A stretch of 34,039 nucleotides of DNA from Bacillota bacterium (GCA_021784595.1 JAJYHT010000056.1:1-34039), one strand, 5' to 3'. Shown: positions 17,040 through 24,595, counted from the stretch's first letter. Numbers and translations: made by a program. Notes: a model not told the origin generated them from the letters alone.

Positions 17040-17572
17040 CTAGAGGCAGCATTATTCAACTGTTGATAGAGATTGAGCACTTTTTGGACATATTGTTGGG
17101 TCTGGGCAAACGGCGGGACGCCGCCATATTGTTCCACCGCACCGGGACCTGCATTATATGCCGCCAATGCTAAGGACAGATTGCCGTGAAAGGTGCTGAC
17201 CAGGCTCTTTAAATATTCAGCGCCTCCTTGAATGTTTTGTTGAACATTGTCGGGATTAACGCCAAGTTCGGCCGCCGTGGAGGGCATTAGCTGCATAACC
17301 CCTAAGGCGCCTGCGGAGCTCACCGCGTTGGGATCCAAATTGGACTCGGCCGTAGCTACTGCTCGCAACAGATTGGCGGAAAGCCCGGTATTTTGGGAAG
17401 CTTCAGCGATCGACTGGGTGACCGTGGCATTGGTTTGGGGCTCAGCCAGGGAGAGACTAGGCTCTGGGCTGGGAGACAGGGATGCTAAGGTTGCCGAGAA
17501 ACCGGAAGTCAGGGTGGGAGTTTCCCAATCCACCAACAGGGTTTCAATAGCCCAAAGCAGATACGGTTCCAT
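17036..17572 (-). CDS. Lytic transglycosylase (SLT domain)
   Basis: A 178-aa protein whose residues about 50-175 form a Slt/GEWL-type lytic transglycosylase domain that cleaves peptidoglycan. The catalytic Glu76 sits in AVATAESNLDPNA, followed by the ALGVMQLMPSTAAELGV motif and the AYNAGPGAVEQYGG motif. The first 50 residues are acidic, then Ser/Pro rich, with no basic n-region and no classical Sec signal peptide. GGAGGAAA lies 8 nt before ATG 17572, supporting this start. Placed between rod genes and fliL, it could open the wall for the flagellar rod as FlgJ does in other bacteria; this is inference. Confidence 0.88.
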   Translation of the reverse strand: MEPYLLWAIETLLVDWETPTLTSGFSATLASLSPSPEPSLSLAEPQTNATVTQSIAEASQNTGLSANLLRAVATAESNLDPNAVSSAGALGVMQLMPSTAAELGVNPDNVQQNIQGGAEYLKSLVSTFHGNLSLALAAYNAGPGAVEQYGGVPPFAQTQQYVQKVLNLYQQLNNAASS

Positions 17573-17655
17573 AGCGATTTCCTCCTCAACTACTAGTGTG
17601 TATGCAGCGGGTGACAGGATGCAAAAATTAAGTAAAGATTGCGGGAGGTTTTTTG

Positions 17656-18132
17656 GTGCGCAAGGTGATGATTTATCTTTTGGTGTGGATAGTGGGAATC
17701 GCGATGGGTGCGGGAGGCATTATCTATTTGGAACCGTCCATGTTATCCAAGGCGCCAGCTCCCGTTGTCGAATCGCTGCCCTACAATCCCCAGACCGCGG
17801 TGCCGATTACGGAATCGGATATTGAAAGCAATTTGTCTAATGTCAATCACTATATTAATTTTACTTTAGAATTTTCGGTGGCGCCGCAAGCTTTGACCAC
17901 AGCAGGGGGCAGCGCCACGGCAGCAGCAGGAGGTACGGGGACGGGCTCGACCACCTTGGATGCCAAGATCCGCAATGCCATGATAAACTTGGCGCGCAGC
18001 AGCTCCTACGGGCAGTTGACGAGCACTGGCGGGCTCTCAACGTTTAAGGAACAGGTGACCGAGGTGCTGGAAGCGATTTTTGGACCGGGCACCATAGGTC
18101 AGGTCTATTTTCCCTCTCTAATGACGCAATAA
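17656..18132 (+). CDS. fliL: FliL-like basal-body protein
   Basis: A 158-aa single-pass membrane protein: residues about 2-24 form the transmembrane segment after VRK. The periplasmic part includes HYINFTLEFSVAP and the C-terminal FKEQVTEVLEAIFGPGTIGQVYFPSLMTQ pattern, split here only in description, that matches the FliL end (G.v..VYF..f..Q). A Gly/Ala/Thr-rich insertion lies near residues 80-100. FliL associates with stator units. GTG 17656 is chosen over TTG 17653 because GGGAGG lies 7 nt upstream. fliM follows, as in other flagellar operons. Confidence 0.78.
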   Translation: MRKVMIYLLVWIVGIAMGAGGIIYLEPSMLSKAPAPVVESLPYNPQTAVPITESDIESNLSNVNHYINFTLEFSVAPQALTTAGGSATAAAGGTGTGSTTLDAKIRNAMINLARSSSYGQLTSTGGLSTFKEQVTEVLEAIFGPGTIGQVYFPSLMTQ

Positions 18133-18202
18133 CCGGGTAGGATTTGACGATGATGCGCAATAGGGTCGCCTAAGGGATGGATTATGGGGAGAGGGGTTCT
18201 TG

Positions 18203-19114
18203 ATGGGATTAGTACGAGATCGCGCCGAAGTCCGATCCTATGACTTTCAGCGACCGCACCAATTGAGCCGATTGCAATTGGATGAGATTACCCTGATAAC
18301 GGAGTCTTATATTCGCGTAGCCTCCAATTTTTTATCCAGCTATTTGAGGACGCCGGTACAGATTCAACATTTGGCTACGGATCAAATGCCCTATGAACGA
18401 TACGCGGATAACGTCAAAACGCCAACGGTACTGACAGTCTACACGCTTAATCCCTATCCGGGCAGCGCCTTGGTGGAGTGCGACCCCGTGCTGGCGCTGT
18501 CGATTATTGACCGGGCGTTGGGCGGACCAGGACTCGGAAAGTATCCGGGCCGAGAACTGACCGAAATTGAGCAGACCATTTTTCGGCGGGTGATGGATCG
18601 GTTATTGGAATTAATGCGACAGAGTTGGGGTTCAATGGTGAATTTCGAACCACGGGTGGAAAGTGTGGAATATAGCCCGGCATTTGCGCAGATTGCTGGC
18701 GAAAGTGATTTAGTCATGGTCTTGCGCCAACAGATGGTTATTGATGGCCATCGGGGACATCTCATGTGGGTATGGCCCTATGCCAGCATTCAGCCGTTTG
18801 CTGTCGCTGTGAGCCGCCATGGGTGGGGACGTGATGATGGTTCTGAAACGATCCACCCCAAACAAGAGGAAATGATGCGCCACGTGTCCCGAACTTCCAT
18901 TCAAGCCCGTGTCGTCCTGGGACGGACTGAGATTACACTCGGCGAATTTAGTCAGTTAAAGGTGGGCGATGCGGTAGTATTTAAAAATCGCTATGATCAG
19001 CCACTGACCTTGGCGCTTTCCAATGCCGACAAGTTTCACTGTGTGGCGGGTCGCGCGGGGGGGCATTTAGCAGTCAGAGTGGTAGGCAAAATGGAGGACG
19101 ATACGGATGGCTAA
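18203..19114 (+). CDS. fliM: Flagellar motor switch protein FliM lacking the CheY-binding peptide
   Basis: A 303-aa switch-complex protein of the C-ring. The conserved start of the middle domain YDFQRPHQLSRLQLDEI appears already near residue 13, and the middle domain (YERYADNVKTPTVL..., ALGGPGLGKYPGRELTEIEQ) and C-terminal SpoA-like domain (RVVLGRTEITLGEFSQLKVGD) follow. The N-terminal LSQxEIDALL motif that binds CheY-P in other FliM proteins is absent. The frame upstream of ATG 18203 reaches a TAG at 18161 without encoding it. AGGGG lies 6 nt before the start. fliN overlaps the end by 8 nt. Confidence 0.93.
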   Translation: MGLVRDRAEVRSYDFQRPHQLSRLQLDEITLITESYIRVASNFLSSYLRTPVQIQHLATDQMPYERYADNVKTPTVLTVYTLNPYPGSALVECDPVLALSIIDRALGGPGLGKYPGRELTEIEQTIFRRVMDRLLELMRQSWGSMVNFEPRVESVEYSPAFAQIAGESDLVMVLRQQMVIDGHRGHLMWVWPYASIQPFAVAVSRHGWGRDDGSETIHPKQEEMMRHVSRTSIQARVVLGRTEITLGEFSQLKVGDAVVFKNRYDQPLTLALSNADKFHCVAGRAGGHLAVRVVGKMEDDTDG

Positions 19115-19529
19115 AAAAGCAACGCACCTAACGGCGGAAGAAATTCAGGCCCTGATTGGCGACAAGGCGGCCGCAGGGGGCACCGCCAATGAGGATTTAG
19201 TCGAGGTCAAGCGAGTGGAGTTTGCCGAATTGGACATGGAAACCTCGGCACCCACCGCCAGCAATTCCGTAAAGTTTTTATTTGATGTACCCATGACAGT
19301 GGAAGCAATCCTAGGCAGCACCGAGATATCCATAAAAGATGTGCTGGAAATTGGGCCAGGCTCTGTAGTGGAGCTTGATAAGGCGTACGGCGAGCCGGTA
19401 GATATTTTTCTCAACGGACGGTTGGTAGCGCGAGGCGATGTGGTCATCGTGGGAGAGCAATTTGGGGTAAAGGTTACCGAGATTTTGGTTTCTCCCGAGG
19501 AAATGGGTCTTCCGCTGCGGGAGGAGTGA
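19107..19529 (+). CDS. fliN: Flagellar motor switch protein FliN with an N-terminal CheY-binding-like motif
   Basis: A 140-aa C-ring protein. The C-terminal SpoA domain is clear: VKFLFDVPMTVEAILGSTEI, VLEIGPGSVVELDKAYGEPV and LNGRLVARGDVVIVGEQFGV. The N-terminus carries LTAEEIQALIG (residues 8-18), which resembles the LSQEEIDALL peptide normally at the start of FliM or FliY. It overlaps fliM by 8 nt with GGAGG 9 nt before ATG 19107. The 3' end overlaps the convergent csrA gene by 56 nt. No CheC-like phosphatase domain is present, so it is FliN rather than full FliY. Confidence 0.92.
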   Translation: MAKKATHLTAEEIQALIGDKAAAGGTANEDLVEVKRVEFAELDMETSAPTASNSVKFLFDVPMTVEAILGSTEISIKDVLEIGPGSVVELDKAYGEPVDIFLNGRLVARGDVVIVGEQFGVKVTEILVSPEEMGLPLREE

Positions 19530-19737
19530 ACGAGGTTAAATCGTCGGGAGAGACAGAGTTCGCAGCGCGTTGATTTTCGTGGGTTGCTAAATAAATTTCT
19601 TCGCGCATCACGGAGATATTGCGCGGGGCATCAATACCCAATTTCACTTGGTCGCCTTGGACTGAGAGGACCACAATTCGGATGGCACCCTCTTGGATCA
19701 CCAAGGCTTCATTCGTTTTGCGACTAAGAACCAGCAT
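19474..19737 (-). CDS. csrA: Translational regulator CsrA
   Basis: An 87-aa RNA-binding protein that represses translation of target mRNAs by covering ribosome binding sites; in Bacillus its main target is flagellin mRNA. The N-terminal 60 residues match the family fully: MLVLSRKTNEALVIQ, IRIVVLSVQGDQVKLGIDAP and SVMREEIYLA. The C-terminal 27 residues are a Pro/Ser-rich extension not seen in the shortest family members. It overlaps the 3' end of fliW by 14 nt, so the two proteins, which bind each other in Bacillus, are co-expressed. Its tail also overlaps convergent fliN. Confidence 0.96.
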   Translation of the reverse strand: MLVLSRKTNEALVIQEGAIRIVVLSVQGDQVKLGIDAPRNISVMREEIYLATHENQRAANSVSPDDLTSFTPPAAEDPFPREKPKSR

Positions 19738-20149
19738 GCGTCACTTCCTTGAATAAGGGATGTTGATGCGAGTATGGCAGTGATAGGACGAACTGTCCAC
19801 CCCGTCGAGTTTGTCGATTGATGATCACCGGGCTCCTGAGATTGACGGTTGCGGGAGTGCCATTGCCGATTGAACATAGACATAGTATAGCCCAAAGTGA
19901 GGGATTACCGAGATCGGGCAGCTCGTCGAGCGGCAGTCGATAGTCGGCCATGACCAAAAGCGGGTCAATCACCACAAATGATAACGAAACCTCGGTGGTA
20001 GACTGAAAATAGAGAAACGGGCTGTCGGATCGATGCGGCAACAAGATAAAATGGCGTTGGTCGGGAAATCCTAGGATTTCGTAGTCCAGTGTGATGATTT
20101 CCTCCGGACGGACCGTGAGTGGTCCGTGAAATCGCGTTTCGACAATCAT
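19724..20149 (-). CDS. fliW: Flagellar assembly factor FliW (CsrA antagonist)
   Basis: A 141-aa protein that binds and inhibits CsrA and is itself titrated by flagellin, giving a checkpoint for filament synthesis. Family features are MIVETRFHGPLTV at the start, the EILGFPDQRHFILLPH segment, FVVIDPLLVMADY and VNLRSPVIINRQTRRGGQFVL. ATG 20149 is chosen from family alignment, with GGTGG 5 nt upstream; GTG 20158 would add three residues. It lies between flgL and csrA, the conserved Firmicute order. Confidence 0.94.
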   Translation of the reverse strand: MIVETRFHGPLTVRPEEIITLDYEILGFPDQRHFILLPHRSDSPFLYFQSTTEVSLSFVVIDPLLVMADYRLPLDELPDLGNPSLWAILCLCSIGNGTPATVNLRSPVIINRQTRRGGQFVLSLPYSHQHPLFKEVTHAGS

Positions 20150-20175
20150 CTGGTCCACCAGTCTTTCTTTGCGTC

Positions 20176-21120
20176 TTAGGGTTTAATGAAATTCAGCAGG
20201 GACAACGGCAAGATTTGCGCGCCGCTTTGCAAGGTAGCCTGGTAGGCTTGCTCTTCCTGCGCCAACTGAATGGTCACCGAAGCCATATCCGCCGATGAAT
20301 ATTGAGCAATGCTTTGGTTTAGGTTCAACGACAAGGAGTTGAGCTGGGTTTGTGCATTTTGTACCCGCCGCATCCTTGCTCCCACGATGCTCTGTAAAGT
20401 GGTCATATTGCCTAGGTCCCCGGATAGGGACTGTGCTGAAGCTTCTATAGCCGAGACATTGACACCTGCACTGCCCGAAGATAGGGTTTGTTCCAAGCCC
20501 TGGAGGTTCTGATATAGTTGGAGAAAGGCATTAAACGGTGACGGGGGCGAAGAGGTAGTCGCGACCAGACCGGATTCTGCACCAGTAATGTTTGCTGTAA
20601 CAAATTGGTCCGAGCCCAGCTGAAACTCTTGATTTTGGGAGCCCGTGGCGCCCGGATTCCAAGTCACACTGCTGCTGGTAATGTCCAACGGAGGAGTCGT
20701 ATTGTTGGTGCCGCCTAAGATATAGGTTCCTTGATATTGGGTATTGAGCAGTTGTGCAAGCGATGACAGGTCGGTTTTGACGGTTTCTTGCATGGCGGTG
20801 ATGTCCGACCCATTTAGGGTACTGTTGGCGGCTTGGGTTGCCAGTGCGTAGGCGCTTTGGGTGAGTTGGACAACATTTTGCAGTACGCCATTAGTCTCAT
20901 TTAAGATGCTTTTTGCACTGGTGGCCGAACTGAGGTACGACTTCACCGAGGCTAAGGTGTCATTCAGCGCCATCGTGTTGGTCACTGCAGATGGGTTGTC
21001 TGACGGAATCTGAAAAGCTTGGCCAGTCGACACCTCTTCTTGGAGTTGGTAAAGGCGTTGCTCTTGCGTTTGGACGTTAGACAACAGCGTATTCATAAGT
21101 ACGTTCGGTGTGATTTGCAT
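20176..21120 (-). CDS. flgL: Flagellar hook-associated protein FlgL (HAP3)
   Basis: A 314-aa junction protein between hook and filament. The flagellin-like N-terminal helix region (residues 1-140) includes LYQLQEEVSTGQAFQIPSDN and LLNTQYQGTYILGGT; the C-terminal helix QYSSADMASVTIQLAQEEQ followed by LQSGAQILPLSLLNFI is typical of FlgL. GGAGGAGG precedes ATG 21120. It follows flgK with a 13-nt gap and precedes fliW. Confidence 0.94.
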   Translation of the reverse strand: MQITPNVLMNTLLSNVQTQEQRLYQLQEEVSTGQAFQIPSDNPSAVTNTMALNDTLASVKSYLSSATSAKSILNETNGVLQNVVQLTQSAYALATQAANSTLNGSDITAMQETVKTDLSSLAQLLNTQYQGTYILGGTNNTTPPLDITSSSVTWNPGATGSQNQEFQLGSDQFVTANITGAESGLVATTSSPPSPFNAFLQLYQNLQGLEQTLSSGSAGVNVSAIEASAQSLSGDLGNMTTLQSIVGARMRRVQNAQTQLNSLSLNLNQSIAQYSSADMASVTIQLAQEEQAYQATLQSGAQILPLSLLNFIKP

Positions 21121-21133
21121 CTGTAACCTCCTC

Positions 21134-22543
21134 CTATCCGACCGCTTGCAATAAACTTTGCATGGTGCTTTGTTCCACCGAAACCATGGTGGCCGCCGCT
21201 GAGTAGCTTTGCTGCTCTTGGATTAACTGGGCAGACTGCTGATTGAGGTCTACGCCAGTGGCGGACTGGCGCGCATTCTTTAAAGATGTCAACGTGGACG
21301 ATGCAGTATGTCCTTGATTTACGGCGTTTTGTCCATCAACTCCGACCTGACCGACCAGGGCGGTGTATTGCGGATCGATGGCAGCATACGTCGTAGTGGA
21401 GGTGCCCGTGGTAATCGAAACCGGTTCCGTAGCTAATTCAGAGACTGCCATGGCAGCGCTGCCGTTGCCGGGGTTAGTGGGGTCTTGCAATGCGCTCGGG
21501 GTAAGTCCGGAAACTAGAGACAGTTGGCTTGCGCCGTCAGCTGCGGTGACAGTGGTGAAAAATCCGCCAGACACTTGGGATACCGCATTGACCGCAGTGG
21601 ACAGGTTATTGGCCAGCCCATTCAACTGCGCCAAATATAAAGGCAAATTGTTGTTGAGGACTGAGAGGGTACCCGATAGTTGGCCGCTGTTGACCCCGGT
21701 TAAGGGAATCGGGGTGGCTCCGGATGAGGATTGCCAGGTCAGGGAATAGGGCAGCGGGGCGTTAGTGGGATAGTTGGCCGGCGCGGTGGTGGCCTGGGTC
21801 AAACCTATAGTGTAGCTTTGGCCGTTGACGACCATAGCGTTGGAGCCAATGTAAACATTCACCTCTTGATTGGGAGACAGTGTGTAACTGATGTTGGTCA
21901 ATTGGGACAAGTTATCTAGCAATACCCCTCGTTGATCTTCTAGATCGTTGGCGGTTCCGCCGCCGCTGGTTACCGTTGCTATTTGGGTATTCAACTGAGC
22001 GATTTCGCTACTCAAGGTGTTCACTTGACTCACTTGATTTTGCGCTGTTTGGGTTAGGTTTTGCATCTCTGCCGTGATACTTTGGGCCATCTGATTAAAT
22101 TGTCCGGCAATGTTCTTTCCCTGCTGGATGACATCCTCTTGCGACGCTTGATTCTCCGGATTATTGGATAGTGTTTGCCAACTGGCAAAGAACTGGTTCA
22201 ATCCCTCTTGCAAACCGCTCGCAGAGGGTTCTTGAAACAAGGACTGAATTTGGGACAAACCCTGGTTTACGGAGGACCAGTATCCCTGATTGCTGAGTTG
22301 GGTGCGGACGCTGCGCGATAAAAAGGGATTCCAGGCTCGACTTACCGACGACACGACAACGCCAGTTCCAAGCTCTGACCCTTGGAGAGACGTAATCGGT
22401 TGCGGGGGAGCTTCAGTCAGATTGGCTGTTTCGGCGCGATAGCCCGGGGTTGTGGCATTCGCCATGTTGTTTCCGGTCACATCAAGCGCCAACTGTTGGG
22501 CGGCCAGGGCCCGCCCCGCGATATTAAGCATCATAAAACCCAT
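21134..22543 (-). CDS. flgK: Flagellar hook-associated protein FlgK (HAP1)
   Basis: A 469-aa junction protein next to the hook. The N-terminal rod/hook signature ALDVTGNNMANATTPGYRAE, the YWSSVNQGLSQIQSLFQEPS region, the WQTLSNNPENQASQEDVIQQ region and the C-terminal GVDLNQQSAQLIQEQQSYSA are all characteristic. The middle is a variable Thr/Gly/Ser-rich domain. GGAGGTGAT lies about 6 nt before ATG 22543. A chaperone-like flgN gene precedes it on the same strand. Confidence 0.94.
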   Translation of the reverse strand: MGFMMLNIAGRALAAQQLALDVTGNNMANATTPGYRAETANLTEAPPQPITSLQGSELGTGVVVSSVSRAWNPFLSRSVRTQLSNQGYWSSVNQGLSQIQSLFQEPSASGLQEGLNQFFASWQTLSNNPENQASQEDVIQQGKNIAGQFNQMAQSITAEMQNLTQTAQNQVSQVNTLSSEIAQLNTQIATVTSGGGTANDLEDQRGVLLDNLSQLTNISYTLSPNQEVNVYIGSNAMVVNGQSYTIGLTQATTAPANYPTNAPLPYSLTWQSSSGATPIPLTGVNSGQLSGTLSVLNNNLPLYLAQLNGLANNLSTAVNAVSQVSGGFFTTVTAADGASQLSLVSGLTPSALQDPTNPGNGSAAMAVSELATEPVSITTGTSTTTYAAIDPQYTALVGQVGVDGQNAVNQGHTASSTLTSLKNARQSATGVDLNQQSAQLIQEQQSYSAAATMVSVEQSTMQSLLQAVG

Positions 22544-22559
22544 CGGTGATCACCTCCCG

Positions 22560-22889
22560 TTAGAGACCTAAGTTCACTGCGGACGTGGATTCAATGCCTA
22601 ACAAGCTACGGATGAAATCTAGATAACCGAGCTGGGTTTGCAACAGCTCCGCCAAATATTGGGCTCGTTCGGCCCATTGCTGGCACAACAAAGCAATGAC
22701 CTCTTTTTCATGAGGTGAAAACTGGGACACTTCGAGCATATGAAGATTGAGTGCATGCAAAGGATCCAACTCTTCTTGCAACAATTGCATCAATTCCTGA
22801 GGTTGGCGCAATAACACGGCATTAATTTTCTTTTCGGTCAAGTCCCGCAGGAGATTGATGTGTTCAGTTACCGCTAGATAAAGTGCCAT
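22560..22889 (-). CDS. flgN: FlgN-like export chaperone
   Basis: A 109-aa all-helical, Leu/Gln/Glu-rich protein. FlgN is the cytoplasmic chaperone for FlgK and FlgL and has this size and fold; sequence conservation in the family is low. The call depends mostly on its place directly upstream of flgK, with helix pattern LRDLTEKKINAVLLRQPQEL and AERAQYLAELLQTQLGYLDF in support. GGAGG lies 5 nt before ATG 22889. Confidence 0.72.
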   Translation of the reverse strand: MALYLAVTEHINLLRDLTEKKINAVLLRQPQELMQLLQEELDPLHALNLHMLEVSQFSPHEKEVIALLCQQWAERAQYLAELLQTQLGYLDFIRSLLGIESTSAVNLGL

Positions 22890-22901
22890 AAGGCCTCCAT
22901 G

Positions 22902-23294
22902 CTACAACCAGATATCTACTAATATTCCACGGATAGCATCGAGCCGTTCCATGAGTCGCGAACCTTTATGACCATCACGCACGTCTCGATGCAATGCTGC
23001 TAGTTCTGTATTTAGGTGACGAATATGCACCATTTGGCGAAAACGACCTTGGGGTGACATATACACACTGATTTCAGCCGTCTGCTTTTGAAGAGCTTTG
23101 GAGAGGACGTCGCGGACAGCATGAATGTAATGGTCCAAGGAAGTGAGCGTGGTCATGCGCAACAGTCCAGTTTCGGCTTCCTGCAATTGATTCCAACTGA
23201 CACTACTTGCCAACGGCGACTTTTCTTTGGTTGGCGGATGCTGTGGTGCTTGGACTGTTCTTATGGTCGACGACCGTATTTTCACGGATTGCAT
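22902..23294 (-). CDS. YaaR/DUF327-family protein
   Basis: A 130-aa helical protein whose C-terminal two thirds match the DUF327 (YaaR) pattern: a TSLDHYIHAVRDVLSKAL segment, a basic turn (SPQGRFRQMVHI), and the closing LMERLDAIRGILVDIWL, which is the family hallmark. The N-terminal 30 residues are basic and likely disordered. The function of YaaR is not established. It is the first gene of the leftward flgN-flgK-flgL-fliW-csrA operon, a position held by flgM in Bacillus. The SD is weak (AAGG, 12 nt upstream), so the start is less certain. Confidence 0.7.
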   Translation of the reverse strand: MQSVKIRSSTIRTVQAPQHPPTKEKSPLASSVSWNQLQEAETGLLRMTTLTSLDHYIHAVRDVLSKALQKQTAEISVYMSPQGRFRQMVHIRHLNTELAALHRDVRDGHKGSRLMERLDAIRGILVDIWL

Positions 23295-23325
23295 GAGTTT
23301 ATTGTACCTTGTGAGCTTGTTAGAC

Positions 23326-23353
23326 AGTAAATAATAGAGAGTAAAAATGACAA
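23326..23353 (-). promoter_or_regulatory. Candidate promoter of the yaaR-flgN-flgK-flgL-fliW-csrA operon
   Basis: Reading leftward, TTGTCA (23353-23348, 5/6), a 16-bp spacer and TTTACT (23331-23326, 4/6) lie about 30 nt before the first gene. No clear sigma-D (TAAA...CCGATAT) promoter was found in this gap. Confidence 0.35.
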
Positions 23354-23438
23354 ATTTTGTGGTTAATCGCTAAATATATGGCAGGAAACATCGCAGTTGA
23401 GGGAGAACTAGTGAAAGTCACAAACGGAGGCGACAATT

Positions 23439-23648
23439 TTGGTGTTAAGGTTGAACCGCATTTTGGAGGAGATTCAGGTCTTGCGTCGGGAATTGGAACG
23501 CATTTATGCCATGACTAACGACATGTCCCACCCAGACCTCTTGCAGACTAGCAGAGAATTGGACCTTCTGTTAGTCCAATATTTGGAGTCTGAACGACAA
23601 GCAAATCTATTATCACAGGATGACCCAGATGCAGAATGCTCTTCTTAA
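23439..23648 (+). CDS. Spo0E-like aspartyl-phosphate phosphatase (a)
   Basis: A 69-aa protein with the two-helix Spo0E fold. The family pattern can be seen: LNRILEEIQVLRRELERIY, a short turn (NDMSHPDLL), and the signature TSRELDLLLVQYLES, equivalent to SQxLDxLIxxY with Arg in place of Gln. Spo0E proteins dephosphorylate Spo0A-P or related response regulators and delay sporulation; the target here is unknown. The TTG start at 23439 has GGAGG 8 nt upstream. Its stop interlocks with that of a second Spo0E-like gene on the other strand. Confidence 0.78.
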   Translation: MVLRLNRILEEIQVLRRELERIYAMTNDMSHPDLLQTSRELDLLLVQYLESERQANLLSQDDPDAECSS

Positions 23649-23851
23649 CCCGTAAGGCTTTCGCGGCAGATGTGCCGCCAATATTTTTGCACAATAACCA
23701 CATAGTCATCAAGTTCTTGACTCAGTGCGATTACGTCGGGATGTAGATTGCCTTTAGAGGAGGCCAACTCATGCAGTCGCAACTGCAGTAACCGTATCTG
23801 ATCAATGGATTTCGTGTAATCAGCATAACCTAACAATGGGACCATACTCAT
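23645..23851 (-). CDS. Spo0E-like aspartyl-phosphate phosphatase (b)
   Basis: A 68-aa protein, also of the Spo0E family: IDQIRLLQLRLHELASSKG, then HPDVIALSQELDDYVVIVQKY, which carries the canonical SQELD signature and the conserved spacing between helices. ATG 23851 has GGAGGG 8 nt upstream. It is convergent with the other Spo0E-like gene and shares the TTAA stop overlap. The two proteins are clearly different in sequence, so they are not a recent duplication. Confidence 0.8.
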   Translation of the reverse strand: MSMVPLLGYADYTKSIDQIRLLQLRLHELASSKGNLHPDVIALSQELDDYVVIVQKYWRHICRESLTG

Positions 23852-23882
23852 GTCTTATCCCTCCGCGGTGTTCATTGGGTGG

Positions 23883-23911
23883 ATTTTAACATGTCCCAAC
23901 CGCTAAATCAA
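23883..23911 (-). promoter_or_regulatory. Candidate extended -10 promoter for the leftward Spo0E-like gene
   Basis: Leftward: TTGATT (23911-23906), a 17-bp spacer and TAAAAT (23888-23883, 5/6) preceded by TGT, giving an extended -10. Transcription would start about 25 nt before the ATG at 23851. Confidence 0.55.
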
Positions 23912-23931
23912 TATTATTCCAAAAATACCAA

Positions 23932-24159
23932 TTATTGCTTTTTTCCCCATCCTTTGACACGACTTTTAGCCCAATATGCCATGAGTTCAGGATCGGATAC
24001 TCCCGCACGACGGGCAGCAATCCGCACTTGATCCAGCATGTCGTAAACCTCTTGTTGAGCTTGCCGATGTTCGGGATCGGTTTTAATGGAAAAATGGATG
24101 CCGTCATCATCTTTTTTAAAAGCAAAATCAATACCGGCAAGGCGCGCGCGTCTGTCCAC
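23932..24159 (-). CDS. Hypothetical small protein
   Basis: A 75-aa basic protein, not recognised. It begins with an Arg-rich stretch, has an acidic turn (KKDDDG), then a long charged helix (EHRQAQQEVYDMLDQVRIAA) and a basic C-terminus ending in GWGKKQ. It looks cytosolic. GTG 24159 is chosen because AGGAGGAGG sits just upstream; a longer frame to 24210 has no such site. A possible promoter (TTGGTT, 17 bp, TATAGC, 24210-24182 leftward) precedes it. It stands between sporulation phosphatase genes and tRNA genes, which gives no functional hint. Confidence 0.6.
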   Translation of the reverse strand: MDRRARLAGIDFAFKKDDDGIHFSIKTDPEHRQAQQEVYDMLDQVRIAARRAGVSDPELMAYWAKSRVKGWGKKQ

Positions 24160-24284
24160 AGTAATCCTCCTCCTGGTGTAAGCTATAACATAGTGTATCA
24201 CATGAACCAAAAAAGGTTCGCCACATTTTATGGATACATATGGTATAACGGGAGCGTTTTAGTTAATATACGGTCTTGCTGATA

Positions 24285-24313
24285 TTGACAGGAGCATTGC
24301 AGCCGAGTAGAAT
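24285..24313 (+). promoter_or_regulatory. Promoter of the tRNA cluster
   Basis: TTGACA (24285-24290), exactly 17 bp, then TAGAAT (24308-24313), about 28 nt before the first tRNA. A near-consensus sigma-A promoter. Confidence 0.85.
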
Positions 24314-24341
24314 AAGCGATGTTCGTTAAGCACGTGTCGTT

Positions 24342-24418
<77 letters not shown>

Positions 24419-24420
24419 AT

Positions 24421-24497
24421 GGCGGCGTAGCTCAGCTGGTTAGAGCACACGGTTCATACCCGTGATGTCGGTGGTTCGAGTCCACCCGCCGCTACCA
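24421..24497 (+). tRNA. tRNA-Met (CAT), elongator
   Basis: A complete cloverleaf with anticodon CAT at 24455-24457 in the loop TTCATAC, anticodon stem CACGG/CCGTG, and encoded CCA. The overall sequence resembles elongator tRNA-Met of Firmicutes; a lysidine-modified tRNA-Ile2 is the alternative for a CAT anticodon but fits less well. Confidence 0.9.
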
Positions 24498-24504
24498 AAT
24501 ACAA

Positions 24505-24580
<76 letters not shown>

Positions 24581-24595
24581 CCCCAAACCCTGACA

